Of a DNA stretch of 64,000 bases, positions 19,401 through 27,150 are shown piece after piece. A program made the position numbers and the translations under genes. The stretch lies in contig NZ_JAPENX010000001.1 in NCBI RefSeq assembly GCF_026341815.1, forward strand, positions 1,240,001-1,304,000. Direction: 5' to 3'. Numbering within the stretch: the first letter of the stretch is position 1; every line of letters begins with the position of its first letter. Source of the stretch: Streptomyces sp. NBC_00572 (GTDB lineage: Bacteria > Actinomycetota > Actinomycetes > Streptomycetales > Streptomycetaceae). The notes under the pieces are model-generated. The model ran no database searches, was not told the origin of the DNA, and saw only the letters and a program-made list of their open reading frames with translations.

Positions 19401-20131
19401 TCGGTGATCCGGCCCGCGAGGTCGGGGTGGGCGAGGTCGGCGCCGGTGTCGAGGACGGCAACCTTCACGCCCTTGCCGGTGAGCCCGGCCTCCCAGGCCT
19501 TCGGGGTGCCGATCTGGGCGTTGGAGTCGGCCATGGCGGCCTTGACGCGGCCGTCGAGCCAGACCTTGGCGGGGGCGGCGGACCGCGCGTTCGGAGCGGC
19601 GGTGAAGCCCTGCCAGAAGGCGGCGGGGTCGGTGGCGGTGACGGCGGCGCCGCCGACACTGGGCAGCGGGCGGACGGTCTCGGCACCGCGCGGGGTCGCC
19701 GCGGCGGTACGGGCGCCCTTGCCGCCGTACGTGACGATCAGCGGCAGGTCGCCGGTGATGCCCTGCTCGACGAGGCCGGTGACGTCGAAGAGGCGCGGGT
19801 CGAGCGCGCCGGAGGCCAGGTAGGGGCGGGCCTCGTCGGGAATGACCGTGATCCGGCCGTTGGAGGTCTGGCTGCGTATCGCGCCGGTGGCGCCCTTGGC
19901 CCGGTCGACGGTGACGGTCTGCTGACCGCCGCCGAGGTCGGTGAGGGTGACGCGGTCGCCGGTGACGAGGGTGACGGTGGTGCTCGCCGCCGCCCCCTTG
20001 AAGGTGTCCGGTACGGCGGAGGCGGTGGTCCCGGCGGCGGCGGTCTGCCCGGCCGAGAGCATCACGAGGGAGATGCCCGCGGCGATCAGCGCGGCCCTCC
20101 CTCTGTCGAAGGGTGCGTTCCTCGACGTCAT
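16445..20131 (-). CDS. Large secreted subtilisin-like (S8) serine protease
   Basis: 1228 residues. An N-terminal signal peptide (RAALIAAGISLVMLSAG) and a long propeptide precede the S8 catalytic domain, with Asp228 (VLDTG), His260 (NGHGTHV), oxyanion Asn358 (AAGNSG) and Ser433 (GTSMATPHVAG). About 700 further residues of beta-rich modules follow, including an Ig-like segment and a PA-like insert (ARGKRVELTG, AGAKALFVTDD), as in other large Streptomyces S8 proteases such as SCO2446. ATG 20131 has GAGGAG nine bases upstream. It likely degrades protein outside the cell; no sorting signal is seen. Confidence 0.93.
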   Translation of the reverse strand: MTSRNAPFDRGRAALIAAGISLVMLSAGQTAAAGTTASAVPDTFKGAAASTTVTLVTGDRVTLTDLGGGQQTVTVDRAKGATGAIRSQTSNGRITVIPDEARPYLASGALDPRLFDVTGLVEQGITGDLPLIVTYGGKGARTAAATPRGAETVRPLPSVGGAAVTATDPAAFWQGFTAAPNARSAAPAKVWLDGRVKAAMADSNAQIGTPKAWEAGLTGKGVKVAVLDTGADLAHPDLAGRITESKSFIAGQEVADRNGHGTHVSSTVGGSGAGSDGKEKGVAPGATLAVGKVLSDAGSGSESEIIAGMEWAAKDIDAKIVSMSLGSSEPSDGTDPMAQAVNTLSAETGALFVIAAGNSGYPGSIGSPGAADSALTIGAVDSADEAAYFTSQGPRYGDQALKPDLSAPGVNILAARSQLVSGSGLYTSMSGTSMATPHVAGVAALLAERHPDWTGAQLKDALMSSSKTLDASSYALGSGRVDVAAAIAANITATGSADLGFVAWPYETNKPVTKTVTYANSSDSAVELNLAVEGMPAGVATLADTTLTVPAHGTASTTITGDGAKAPVGQSSGRVTASAAGTAVAHTALGLVKEEERYTLTVHVKDRDGAATPAYLGVQQLTQGVDPFPATVGESGTLELRLKPGTYTVDTFLDVRGSHGEDSLGLGFLTEPEITLDRDREITLDGRQLREIRAEVEKRTETRQLLMEFDRDANGASYGGAVQVPPRYDSVFAAPTRKPATGTFEYRTVWRLGKPTLEATVDGTRLAGATPQAGATLLEGGHRLGLVDAGTGTPAEYTGKNAAGKAVLVRLTEGADPTQLAQTAQDAGAKALFVTDDQPGRLMKWFGTADYQDRPLSVATVNTADAQRLAAGAARGKRVELTGTRFTPFTYDLSEGHPGAIGKDLVFRPDEDELATIHSTFYAPTKRKELGGEFRYSITDTFPIGFGFKEWIGFPTERTEYVSTGTGQRWHESVDLGDSLEERGGRSVYRGGSTVKLDWFGPVWHPWLGTGLGWGQQRTGNDLRFNTPGWGDSGTDHTGFGNVWNDDSMTQYTEVYVNGTRVDRKMSSGAYAWDAPAEEATYKVVTDTALDPARWRLAGKGHSEWTFRSAETPGDRITYLPMLNLGFDVDTDLNGDVRAGSKLPVGISAEYVKGATGTGTIGAGTLEVSYDEGKTWTKVTLKKARHGAAWDGELRVPTGAGSVSLRAGASDDRGGSVTQELIRAVGVK

Positions 20132-20223
20132 CGTTCGAACTCCTCGCGGACCCGGGGTCGGGGGTGTTTCCGGGTGCCGCGAGGAGTCTTGGCCCTGGGA
20201 GGGGGAGTTGACTCCGCTTGATC

Positions 20224-20257
20224 CTGGCGGTTATGTGCCGTGGCGGCCAACCGCCAG
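20224..20257. terminator. Hairpin between MFS and protease genes
   Basis: Arms CTGGCGGTT (20224-20232) and AACCGCCAG (20249-20257), loop 16 bases, just after the MFS stop on the minus strand. It probably ends the GNAT-MFS transcript. A smaller dyad GGAGT-TG-ACTCC (20204-20215) lies nearer the protease and could be an operator. Confidence 0.6.
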
Positions 20258-20286
20258 AACAGGACGTACCGTTCGGGGAGAATTGC

Positions 20287-21585
20287 TCACGGAGTCGGGT
20301 CGAGCGCGTCGTACCGGCGGAAACCGCGCCCGTACAGGGCGAGGACACCGATCGCGAGGACGCAGGCGATTCCGCCGCCGGTGACGGCGACGGCGGGCGA
20401 GGTCAGATCGGCCACCGAGCCGGCGAGGAAGTCCCCGAGTCGGGGCCCGCCCGCGACCACCACGATGAACACGCCCTGGAGCCGACCGCGCATCTCGTCC
20501 GGCGCCGCGACCTGCATCATCGTGTTCCGGAAGATCATCGAGACGGTGTCGGAGTAGCCGGCGAGAGCGAGCAGGAACAGCCCCAGCCAGAGGTTCCGGG
20601 TGAGCCCGAAGACGGCGACGGCGGTGCCCCAGCAGGCGACGGCGACGAAGATCGCCTGCCCGTGATGCCGGATGCGGCCCTGCCAGCCGGAGAGCACCCC
20701 GCCGAGGAGCGCCCCGAACGCGGGCGCGGCGACGAGGAGTCCGGCGGTCTTGGCGTCGCCGCCGTACCAGAGGACGGCGATGGCGGGGAACAGCGCGCGC
20801 GGATGGGCGAGGATCATGGCGCAGAAGTCCGAGAAGAACGTCATGCGCAGATTGGGCCGGGTGGCGAGGAATCGCAGCCCGTCGAGGACGGAGGCCCTCT
20901 TGCTGCCGGCCCGCTCCGGAAGCATGGCGGGCAGCCGCCACATGGCGTAGAGGCTCGCGGAGAAGGCGACGGCATCGACGAGGTACGCGGTCTGGTAACC
21001 GGCGAACCCGACGATCAGGCCGCCTAGGCTCGGCCCGACGAGCATGCCGAAGGTGGTGACCATCGAGTTCAGCGCGTTGGCGGCGCGCAGCTGCTCGGGC
21101 GGCAGCAGCCGGGGGATCATCGAGGACCGCGCGGGCGAGTTGAGCGCGGCGCACACGGCCTGCAGGGCGACGATCCCGTACAGGAACCAGACCCGGTGGA
21201 AACCGGCGAACGCGGCGGTGGCGAGCGCGATCGACAGCACGGCGGAACCACAGGCGCTGTAGAGCCCGAGCTTGCGGCGGTCGACGGTGTCGGCGATGGC
21301 CCCGCCGTACAGCCCGAAGACGACGAGCGGTACGAGCGAGAACAGTCCGACGAGCCCGACGGAGAAGGGCGAGCGGGTGATGTCGTAGACCTGAAGAGAG
21401 ACGGCGAGGGACGTCATGCCCTGCCCGACCCAGGAGACGGTGCTGCCGAACCAGAGACGGCGGTAGTGGGCGGAGGTCCGCAGCGGGGTGAGGTCGGCGA
21501 AGAGCCGGCGGCGCTCGGGGGCCGGGGGCTGTGCGTCGGGCTCGGGCTGGGGTCGCGACTGCGGCGACGGCTGGGTGGCGGTCAC
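20287..21585 (-). CDS. MFS transporter (enterobactin-exporter EntS-like group)
   Basis: 432 residues with about 12 predicted helices after a Pro/Gln-rich cytoplasmic N-terminus. The MFS loop motif GGAIADTVDRRKLG and the sequence ARSSMIPRLLPPEQLRAANAL are typical of the MFS_3/EntS-like group of drug and siderophore exporters. The GTG start at 21585 overlaps the GNAT stop by four bases (GTGA), so the two genes are translationally coupled. Substrate unknown; coupling to an acetyltransferase hints at resistance by modification plus export (inference). Confidence 0.88.
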   Translation of the reverse strand: MTATQPSPQSRPQPEPDAQPPAPERRRLFADLTPLRTSAHYRRLWFGSTVSWVGQGMTSLAVSLQVYDITRSPFSVGLVGLFSLVPLVVFGLYGGAIADTVDRRKLGLYSACGSAVLSIALATAAFAGFHRVWFLYGIVALQAVCAALNSPARSSMIPRLLPPEQLRAANALNSMVTTFGMLVGPSLGGLIVGFAGYQTAYLVDAVAFSASLYAMWRLPAMLPERAGSKRASVLDGLRFLATRPNLRMTFFSDFCAMILAHPRALFPAIAVLWYGGDAKTAGLLVAAPAFGALLGGVLSGWQGRIRHHGQAIFVAVACWGTAVAVFGLTRNLWLGLFLLALAGYSDTVSMIFRNTMMQVAAPDEMRGRLQGVFIVVVAGGPRLGDFLAGSVADLTSPAVAVTGGGIACVLAIGVLALYGRGFRRYDALDPTP

Positions 21586-22028
21586 GCGAGGTCGTACCGG
21601 AGCTCGGGGCGGTCCCAGTGGATGTGTCCGGAGGGCGGGACGGTGCCGGTCCGGACGGCGCCGGTCCGCAGATAGAACTCCTCGGCGGGCGGATGCGCGA
21701 CGACCCGCACGGTCGTGAGCCCGGCGGCCCTGGCCTGCCCGGCCATGTGCTCCATGAGCAGCCGCCCGATGCCGAGCCCCTGCGCGCTGTCGGCGACGAA
21801 GGCGAGGTCGAGTTCGGCGTCTTCGACGAGCAGCGCGTAGAAGCCGAGCACACGGTCGCTCGCGTCGACGGCGACGAACACGGGATGGTGCTCGATGTAC
21901 GCGCCTCCCACCTGGTACCCCGCGACCATGCCGGCGTAGTCCCCCCGATAGGCACGAGAGGTCCGGACGAGCCGGGTGAGCCGCTTGGAATCGTCGGCGG
22001 TGGCACGCCGGATGGTGAACTCGGACAT
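21582..22028 (-). CDS. GNAT-family N-acetyltransferase
   Basis: 148 residues with a complete GNAT core: the beta4 strand LDLAFVADSAQ leads into the acetyl-CoA pyrophosphate motif QGLGIGRLLMEHM, followed by RVVAHPPAEEFYLRTGAV. Substrate unknown. It is the first gene of a two-gene unit with the downstream MFS exporter (4-base overlap). The upstream space of about 80 bases to the AfsR-like gene end contains an A/T-rich patch (TTACGTTTTGGCAAACG) suitable for a promoter. Confidence 0.9.
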   Translation of the reverse strand: MSEFTIRRATADDSKRLTRLVRTSRAYRGDYAGMVAGYQVGGAYIEHHPVFVAVDASDRVLGFYALLVEDAELDLAFVADSAQGLGIGRLLMEHMAGQARAAGLTTVRVVAHPPAEEFYLRTGAVRTGTVPPSGHIHWDRPELRYDLA

Positions 22029-22109
22029 GGGGCGAGTATAGGGGCGTTGCTGGATATTGATCCTTACGTTTTGGCAAACGGCGAGGTCGGAGCCGGGCGG
22101 TAGGTATGA

Positions 22110-22150
22110 GTGACGGAGGCGGACACGACCTAGCGGCCCGCCTCCGTCAC
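22110..22150. terminator. Hairpin spanning the AfsR-like stop codon
   Basis: Perfect 13-base arms GTGACGGAGGCGG (22110-22122) and CCGCCTCCGTCAC (22138-22150), loop 15 bases. The stop codon of the regulator (22130-22132) lies in the loop and its last codons form one arm. Confidence 0.75.
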
Positions 22151-25100
22151 CGCCGACGCGTGGGGCAGGGTCGTCCCCTGGGTGAAGGCCGTCGTGAAGG
22201 CGGCCGGACCCAGGGTGGTGCGGGTCGTCTCCTCGACCCGGTCGACGTCCAGCCGTTCCGCCGGGGGCAGGGGTGCGCCCGTCGAGGCGCGCAGGGCCGA
22301 CGCCGCGCCCAGGAGGAGTGCGGCCCCCCGGGCCCGGCCCGCGCCCGCGTGTGCCGAGGCCAGGCCCTCCAGGGCGAGCGCCACCGCGCGCGGGTCGCCG
22401 GAGGTCAGGGCGGTGCCGTAGCCCTCCTCCTGGAGTCTCAGCGCCCCCACCGCATCGCCGCGCGCCAGCGCCGAGAAGCCCAGCTCGGCCAGGATCAGCG
22501 CGTTGGCGGAGTCGAGACCGACCGACCGGTGCCAGTCGAGGACCTCCCGCATGTGCCCCTCGGCCTCCTCGACCAGGCCCTCGCGCCGGGCCCCCAGGCC
22601 GAGCCCGAGGACCGCGTTGATCTCACCCGCGCGGAACCCGACCTCGACCGCCCGCTCCCGCGCCGCCCCGTGGTACGCCCGCGCCTCGGCGAGGTCGCCC
22701 CTCAGCAGGGCCGTACGCCCGATCCCGGCCAGCAGGTCCGGCACCTCGGTCGTCAGGCCGAGGCCCTCCGCCGTCGCGAGCCCGGCCCGCTTGAGCCGGT
22801 CGGCCCGCTCGTACTCCCCGTGGATCTCGGCGACCGTCGCCAGCGGATACACCGACCACAGCCGTGAGCACGCGTCGCCGACCTCCGCGAACAACGCGTC
22901 CGACCGCGCCGCGTCCGTCTCCGCGCCCGTCACGTCGCCGCCCAGCAGCCGCTGCACCGAGCGGTCCGCGAGCGCCGCCGCCTCGACCCAGCGGTCCCCG
23001 TGCGCCCGGGCGCCGTCGAGCGCCTCCCCCGTCAGGTCACCGCCCTCGCTCCGGCTGCCCGTCCCGCAGAGCGCGTGGGAAAGGAACCAGCGCGCCCAGG
23101 ACCGGTCCGAGGGGTGCGGCGGCTCGGACTCGTCGTACCCGGCGAGCGCCCGCGCGATCCGCCGCTGCCGGTCCGTGCCGTCGCCGCCCATGACGGCGAG
23201 GCCGGTGCGCCAGACCTCCACGCGGGCGCGGAGCGCGGCCGGTTCGGTCCGCGCCGCGTTCTCCCCCACCGGGCCCAGCGCCGCCGTCGCCGAGCGGAGC
23301 GCCTCACCGAGACGCCCCCGCATGACCCAGTACCAGGCGAGCGCGTCGACGAGCCGGAGTGCCGTCTCGGCGTTCCGGCCGGTTCCGGGTTCGGCGACCG
23401 CCCGGTCCAGGGCCGCCCGCAGGTTCGGCGTCTCGGCGTCGAGGTGGGCGAGGCGGCGGCGCTGGTCCGGCCCGCGCAGCGCGGGCCCGGCGTCCTCGGC
23501 GAGCCGCAGGTAGTGGGTCAGATGCCGTTCCCGTACGACCTCCGTCTCGCCCGCGTCCCGCAGCCGTTCCAGGCAGTACGCGGCGACGGACTCCAGGAGC
23601 CGGTACCGGGGCCCGTCCGGCCCGTCGACGGCGACGACGAGCGAACGGTCGACGAGACGCGCGAGCAGACCGAAGACGTCCCCGGCGGCCACCGCCCCGG
23701 AGGGCACTCCCCCGGCGGCCATCTCTTCCGCTCCTCCGGGCACCACTCCGCCCGCGCACACCTCCTCCGCCGCCGTCAGCGAGCAGCCCTCCGCGTGAAC
23801 CGCGAGGCGTCGCAGCACCGTTCGTTCCTGCTCGCCCAGCAGTTCCCAGCTCCAGTCGATGACCGCCCGCAGGGTCTGCTGCCGGGCCGGCGCCCCGCGC
23901 AGCCCCGCGTCGAGGAGCCGGAAGCGGTCGTCGAGCCGCGCCAGGAGCCCGTGCACACCGAGGGCCCGGACGCGGGTCGCGGCCAGTTCCAGAGCGAGCG
24001 GGATGCCGTCGAGGCGGCGGCAGATGGCCCGTACCGTCTCCTGGGTGGCGGGGTCGAGGGCGGCGCCCGTACCGAACCCGGGGGCGGAGGCCGCCGCCCG
24101 CGCCGAGAACAGTTCGACCGCGCCGTCCCCGTCCAGCGGCTCCACCGCCCACAGCGTCTCGCCCGCCAGGGCGAGGGGTTCCTGGCTGGTCGTCAGGACG
24201 ACGAGACCGGGCGCGGTGCGCAGCAGCAGCTCGGTGAGCGAGGCCGCCTCGTCGACGACGTGTTCGCAGTTGTCGAGGACGAGCAGCGTGCGTTTGCCGC
24301 GCAGGACCTCCGCGAGCCGCTCCGCCGCGGTGAGCGCCCGCTCGCCCTCGGGCCGCAGCCCCCACACCCCGTCGTCACGGAGTTCGAGCGCGGCGGCGAC
24401 GACCTCGGCGAGTTCCCCGCGCGCGCCGGCGAACTCGACGAGCCACACCCCGTCGGCGAACTCCTCGCGCAGCTGCCCGGCCGCCTCGACGGCGAGCCGG
24501 GTCTTCCCGACCCCGCCGGGCCCGGTGAGCGTGACGAGCCGCCGTTCGGTGAGCAGCCCCCGCACCTCGGCGACGGCAGCGTCCCGTCCGACGATCCCGG
24601 CGAGCGGCGCGAAGAGATTGCCCCGGACCGGGCTGCTGCCGGTCACCACCGGGACGGAGGGAGGAGCGGTCGCGGGCACGGGCGCCGAGAGCGACGCGTC
24701 CTGCCGGAGCATCGCCGTGTGGAGCGCGGCCAGTTCGGGGCTCGGATCGATCCCCAGCTCGTCGGCGAGGAGGGCGCGCAGCTCCTCGTACCCGGCGAGC
24801 GCCTCGCTCTGCCGACCCGCCCGGTAGAGGGCCCGCAGCTGCACCGCCCGCAGGCGTTCGCGCAGCGGATGAAGGGCTACGAGCTCCGCCAACTCACCCG
24901 TCAGTACGTCCTGTTCGCCCGCTTCGAGCCGGGCCTCGGCCAGTGTCTCGCGGACGACGAGCCGCTCCTCCTCCAGGCGGTCCGCCGCGGCCCGCGCGAA
25001 GGGCTCCTCCGCGAAGCCGGCGAACGCCGGTCCCCGCCACAGGTCGAGCGCCTCGCCGAGCAGCACGGCTCGGGCGCGCGGATCGGCCGTCTCCCGGGCC

Positions 25101-25435
25101 CGGGCGGCGAGCCGGGTGAACTCGTGCGCGTCCAGGGCCCCTTCGGGTACGGCGAGGAGGTATCCGGGTGCCTGCGTGACGACGAGGTCGCGCCCGCCGG
25201 GCTCGGCCTCGTCCAGGGCGCGGCGCAGCTGGGAGACCTTGGCCTGGAGCGCCCGCAGCGGGTTGCCGGGCGGTTCGTCGCCCCAGAGGTCGTCGACGAG
25301 CCGGAACGCCGCGACCGGCCGGCCCGCGTCGACAAGGAGCGCGGCGAGCAGGGCCCGCACCTTGAGCTCAGGGACCCGGACGGGCGTGCCGTCCTCGGTC
25401 CGTACGGCCGTCTCCCCCAGCACCGCGAATCGCAT
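22130..25435 (-). CDS. AfsR-like regulator: SARP DNA-binding, BTAD, NTPase and TPR domains
   Basis: 1101 residues. The OmpR-like winged helix (about 1-95: VPELKVRALLAALLVDAG, LWGDEPPGNPLRALQAKVSQLRRAL) is followed by a BTAD helical domain (100-245), an NB-ARC/STAND ATPase with Walker A GPGGVGK (305-311) and Walker B (TLLVLDNCEHV), and a C-terminal TPR-like region. This is the large-SARP/AfsR plan, usually an ATP-modulated activator of secondary metabolism. ATG 25435 gives the conserved MRFAVLGETAV start. Divergent genes 25579-28628 and the phased repeats between make them its likely targets. Confidence 0.92.
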   Translation of the reverse strand: MRFAVLGETAVRTEDGTPVRVPELKVRALLAALLVDAGRPVAAFRLVDDLWGDEPPGNPLRALQAKVSQLRRALDEAEPGGRDLVVTQAPGYLLAVPEGALDAHEFTRLAARARETADPRARAVLLGEALDLWRGPAFAGFAEEPFARAAADRLEEERLVVRETLAEARLEAGEQDVLTGELAELVALHPLRERLRAVQLRALYRAGRQSEALAGYEELRALLADELGIDPSPELAALHTAMLRQDASLSAPVPATAPPSVPVVTGSSPVRGNLFAPLAGIVGRDAAVAEVRGLLTERRLVTLTGPGGVGKTRLAVEAAGQLREEFADGVWLVEFAGARGELAEVVAAALELRDDGVWGLRPEGERALTAAERLAEVLRGKRTLLVLDNCEHVVDEAASLTELLLRTAPGLVVLTTSQEPLALAGETLWAVEPLDGDGAVELFSARAAASAPGFGTGAALDPATQETVRAICRRLDGIPLALELAATRVRALGVHGLLARLDDRFRLLDAGLRGAPARQQTLRAVIDWSWELLGEQERTVLRRLAVHAEGCSLTAAEEVCAGGVVPGGAEEMAAGGVPSGAVAAGDVFGLLARLVDRSLVVAVDGPDGPRYRLLESVAAYCLERLRDAGETEVVRERHLTHYLRLAEDAGPALRGPDQRRRLAHLDAETPNLRAALDRAVAEPGTGRNAETALRLVDALAWYWVMRGRLGEALRSATAALGPVGENAARTEPAALRARVEVWRTGLAVMGGDGTDRQRRIARALAGYDESEPPHPSDRSWARWFLSHALCGTGSRSEGGDLTGEALDGARAHGDRWVEAAALADRSVQRLLGGDVTGAETDAARSDALFAEVGDACSRLWSVYPLATVAEIHGEYERADRLKRAGLATAEGLGLTTEVPDLLAGIGRTALLRGDLAEARAYHGAARERAVEVGFRAGEINAVLGLGLGARREGLVEEAEGHMREVLDWHRSVGLDSANALILAELGFSALARGDAVGALRLQEEGYGTALTSGDPRAVALALEGLASAHAGAGRARGAALLLGAASALRASTGAPLPPAERLDVDRVEETTRTTLGPAAFTTAFTQGTTLPHASAVTEAGR

Positions 25436-25453
25436 GCGGCCACCGTAACCCGG

Positions 25454-25515
25454 CCCGAACAAGCCCTGGTCCGGGCCCGAACCAGGCCCGAACAGAACCC
25501 GAGCCGTACCCGAAC
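25454..25515. promoter_or_regulatory. Phased heptamer repeats, probable SARP/AfsR operator
   Basis: CCCGAAC occurs at 25454, 25476, 25487 and 25509, with variant CCCGAGC at 25498 and a poor match CCCTGGT at 25465. All six positions are 11 bases apart (7-base unit, 4-base spacer), one helical turn, as in SARP binding sites. On the minus strand the unit reads GTTCGGG. A weak -10 (CAGAGT, 25526-25531) follows toward the SDR gene. Confidence 0.75.
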
Positions 25516-25578
25516 AGCCCCCCGGCAGAGTCGTCCCCGTCAGCAGGAAGCGACACGGAAACCACCAAGGAGCAGGAC

Positions 25579-26346
25579 ATGAGCAGCAACAAGCCCCTCG
25601 CCGGCAAGACCGCCCTCGTCACCGGCGCCAGCCGCGGCATCGGCCGGGCGATCGCCCTCCGCCTCGCCGCCGACGGCGCCCGGGTCGGCGTCCACTACGC
25701 CGGCAACGAGACGGCCGCGAAGGAGACGGTCACCGCGATCGAGGCCGCCGGCGGCTCCGCCTTCGCGCTCCGCACCGAGCTGGGCGTCCCCGGCGACGCC
25801 GACGCCCTGTGGGCCGCCTTCGACGAGCGGACGGAGGGCGACCACGGTCTCGACATCCTGGTGAACAACGCCGGGATCGCCGGCCCCGGCCTGATCCACG
25901 AGGTCGAGGAGGCGGACTACGACCGGGTGTTCGCGGTCAACGCCAAGGCGCCGTTCTTCATCATCCAGAAGGGCCTCGACCGGCTCCGCGACGGCGGCAG
26001 GATCGTCAACATCTCCTCCGGGGTCACCAAGGTCGCCTTCCCGGGCATGACCTCGTACGCCGCCTCCAAGGGCGCCGTCGAGGTGCTGACCCTCACCCTC
26101 GCCCAGACCCTCGGCTCCCGGGGCATCACCGTCAACGCGGTCTCGCCGGGAACGATCGAGACCGACATCCACCCGTGGATGGCCGACCCGGCCGCCAAGG
26201 CGCACGCCGCCGGGTTCTCGGTCTTCGACCGGGTGGGGCAGCCGGGCGACGTGGCCGATGTCGTCGGCTTCCTCGCCTCCGACGACGCCCGCTGGATCAC
26301 CGGCCAGAACATCGACGCGAGCGGCGGCTCCGGCCTCGGCCTCTGA
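25579..26346 (+). CDS. SDR-family oxidoreductase
   Basis: 255-residue classical short-chain dehydrogenase/reductase. Cofactor motif TGASRGIG (15-22), NNAG (96-99), and the catalytic set Ser147, Tyr160 and Lys164 (YAASK) are present; the C-terminus ends with the usual ASGGSGLGL. It resembles 3-oxoacyl-ACP reductase-type enzymes, but the substrate is unknown. AAGGAG lies about 8 bases before ATG 25579. First gene of an apparent three-gene unit with a flavodoxin-like quinone reductase and an MFS exporter, under the phased SARP-type repeats. Confidence 0.92.
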   Translation: MSSNKPLAGKTALVTGASRGIGRAIALRLAADGARVGVHYAGNETAAKETVTAIEAAGGSAFALRTELGVPGDADALWAAFDERTEGDHGLDILVNNAGIAGPGLIHEVEEADYDRVFAVNAKAPFFIIQKGLDRLRDGGRIVNISSGVTKVAFPGMTSYAASKGAVEVLTLTLAQTLGSRGITVNAVSPGTIETDIHPWMADPAAKAHAAGFSVFDRVGQPGDVADVVGFLASDDARWITGQNIDASGGSGLGL

Positions 26347-26448
26347 CCGCCCGGATGCCGGCCACCCATGGGCGGGCCCGCGACCACCCCGGGCCCGCCC
26401 CCGCCCCCTCCTCCGTATCTCCCGAACCCACGCGAAGGGCCCCCGACC

Positions 26449-27150
26449 ATGACCCGCCGTACGCTCCTCGTCCACGCCCACCCCCGTACCGACTCCCTCA
26501 CCGCCCAGGTCGCCGACCGGCTGCACGCCCGCCTCAAGGACGAGGGCGGCACCGTGGACGTACTCGACCTGTACGCCGAGGGGTTCGACCCGGCGCTCCG
26601 CCCGGAGGACGAGCCGGACTGGGAGAACCGCGAGAAGGTCTACTCCCCCGAGGTCCGCGCCCATATGGACCGCGTCCTGGCCGCCGACGACATCGTGGTC
26701 GTCTTCCCGGTCTGGTGGTTCACCCCGCCGGCCATCCTCAAGGGCTGGATCGACCGGGTCTGGAACTACGGCTTCGCGTACGGCCGGAGCCGCCCCCGGC
26801 TCGCGGGGAAGCGGCTGCTCTGGCTGGCCCTGATGGGCGGCACGCCCGAGGAGATCGAGCGGCTCGGCATGACGGACGCCCTCGGCCTGATGCTCGTCAC
26901 CGGCATCTCCGCCTTCTGCGGACTCCCGGACGCCTCCCTCCGCGTCCTGCACGGCACCGAACTCTCGGGTGTCCCGAAGGAGTTGCGCCCGGGCCGGGTC
27001 GCCGACCTGCTCACGGAGGCCGAACGGACCCTGACCGAGGAACTGCTCACCACGGCCACAGCCACGGCCACGGCCACGACGACCACCGCCACCGCCACCG
27101 CCACCGAGAAGACCGTCGAGAACACCGTGAACGAGGAGCCGGCACGATGA
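26449..27150 (+). CDS. NAD(P)H quinone oxidoreductase, flavodoxin-like fold (KefF/NQO1 type)
   Basis: 233 residues. The Flavodoxin_2 fold is shown by RTLLVHAHPRTDSLTAQVAD (FMN/FAD phosphate site), DDIVVVFPVWWFTPPAILKGWIDRVW and LALMGGTPEEIE. It probably reduces quinones by two electrons with NAD(P)H. ATG 26449 has GAAGGG upstream; an upstream in-frame stretch is Pro-rich and unlikely to be coding. The last 30 residues are a Thr-Ala run encoded by short DNA repeats. The stop overlaps the next ATG (ATGA), coupling it to the MFS gene. Confidence 0.88.
   Translation: MTRRTLLVHAHPRTDSLTAQVADRLHARLKDEGGTVDVLDLYAEGFDPALRPEDEPDWENREKVYSPEVRAHMDRVLAADDIVVVFPVWWFTPPAILKGWIDRVWNYGFAYGRSRPRLAGKRLLWLALMGGTPEEIERLGMTDALGLMLVTGISAFCGLPDASLRVLHGTELSGVPKELRPGRVADLLTEAERTLTEELLTTATATATATTTTATATATEKTVENTVNEEPAR
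27051..27105 (+). repeat. Short (3/6-base) repeat tract coding a Thr-Ala run
   Basis: GCCACG/GCCACC-type units encode alternating Thr and Ala at the C-terminus of the flavodoxin-like enzyme. Changes by whole 3- or 6-base units would keep the frame. Confidence 0.7.

Noticed and set aside
16373..20221. 1282-codon open frame opposite the S8 protease
   Set aside because: Low-complexity Gly/Val/Ala composition; a shadow of the high third-position G+C of the real gene, with the subtilisin motifs on the minus strand.
21600..22077. N-terminal extension joining the MFS gene to a region over the GNAT gene
   Set aside because: It is the out-of-frame reading of the GNAT gene. The GTG at 21585 with GTGA overlap explains both genes.
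25809..27146. Long plus-strand extension upstream of the DHA2 exporter
   Set aside because: It is the out-of-frame reading of the SDR and quinone reductase genes; the exporter starts at the ATGA overlap at 27147.
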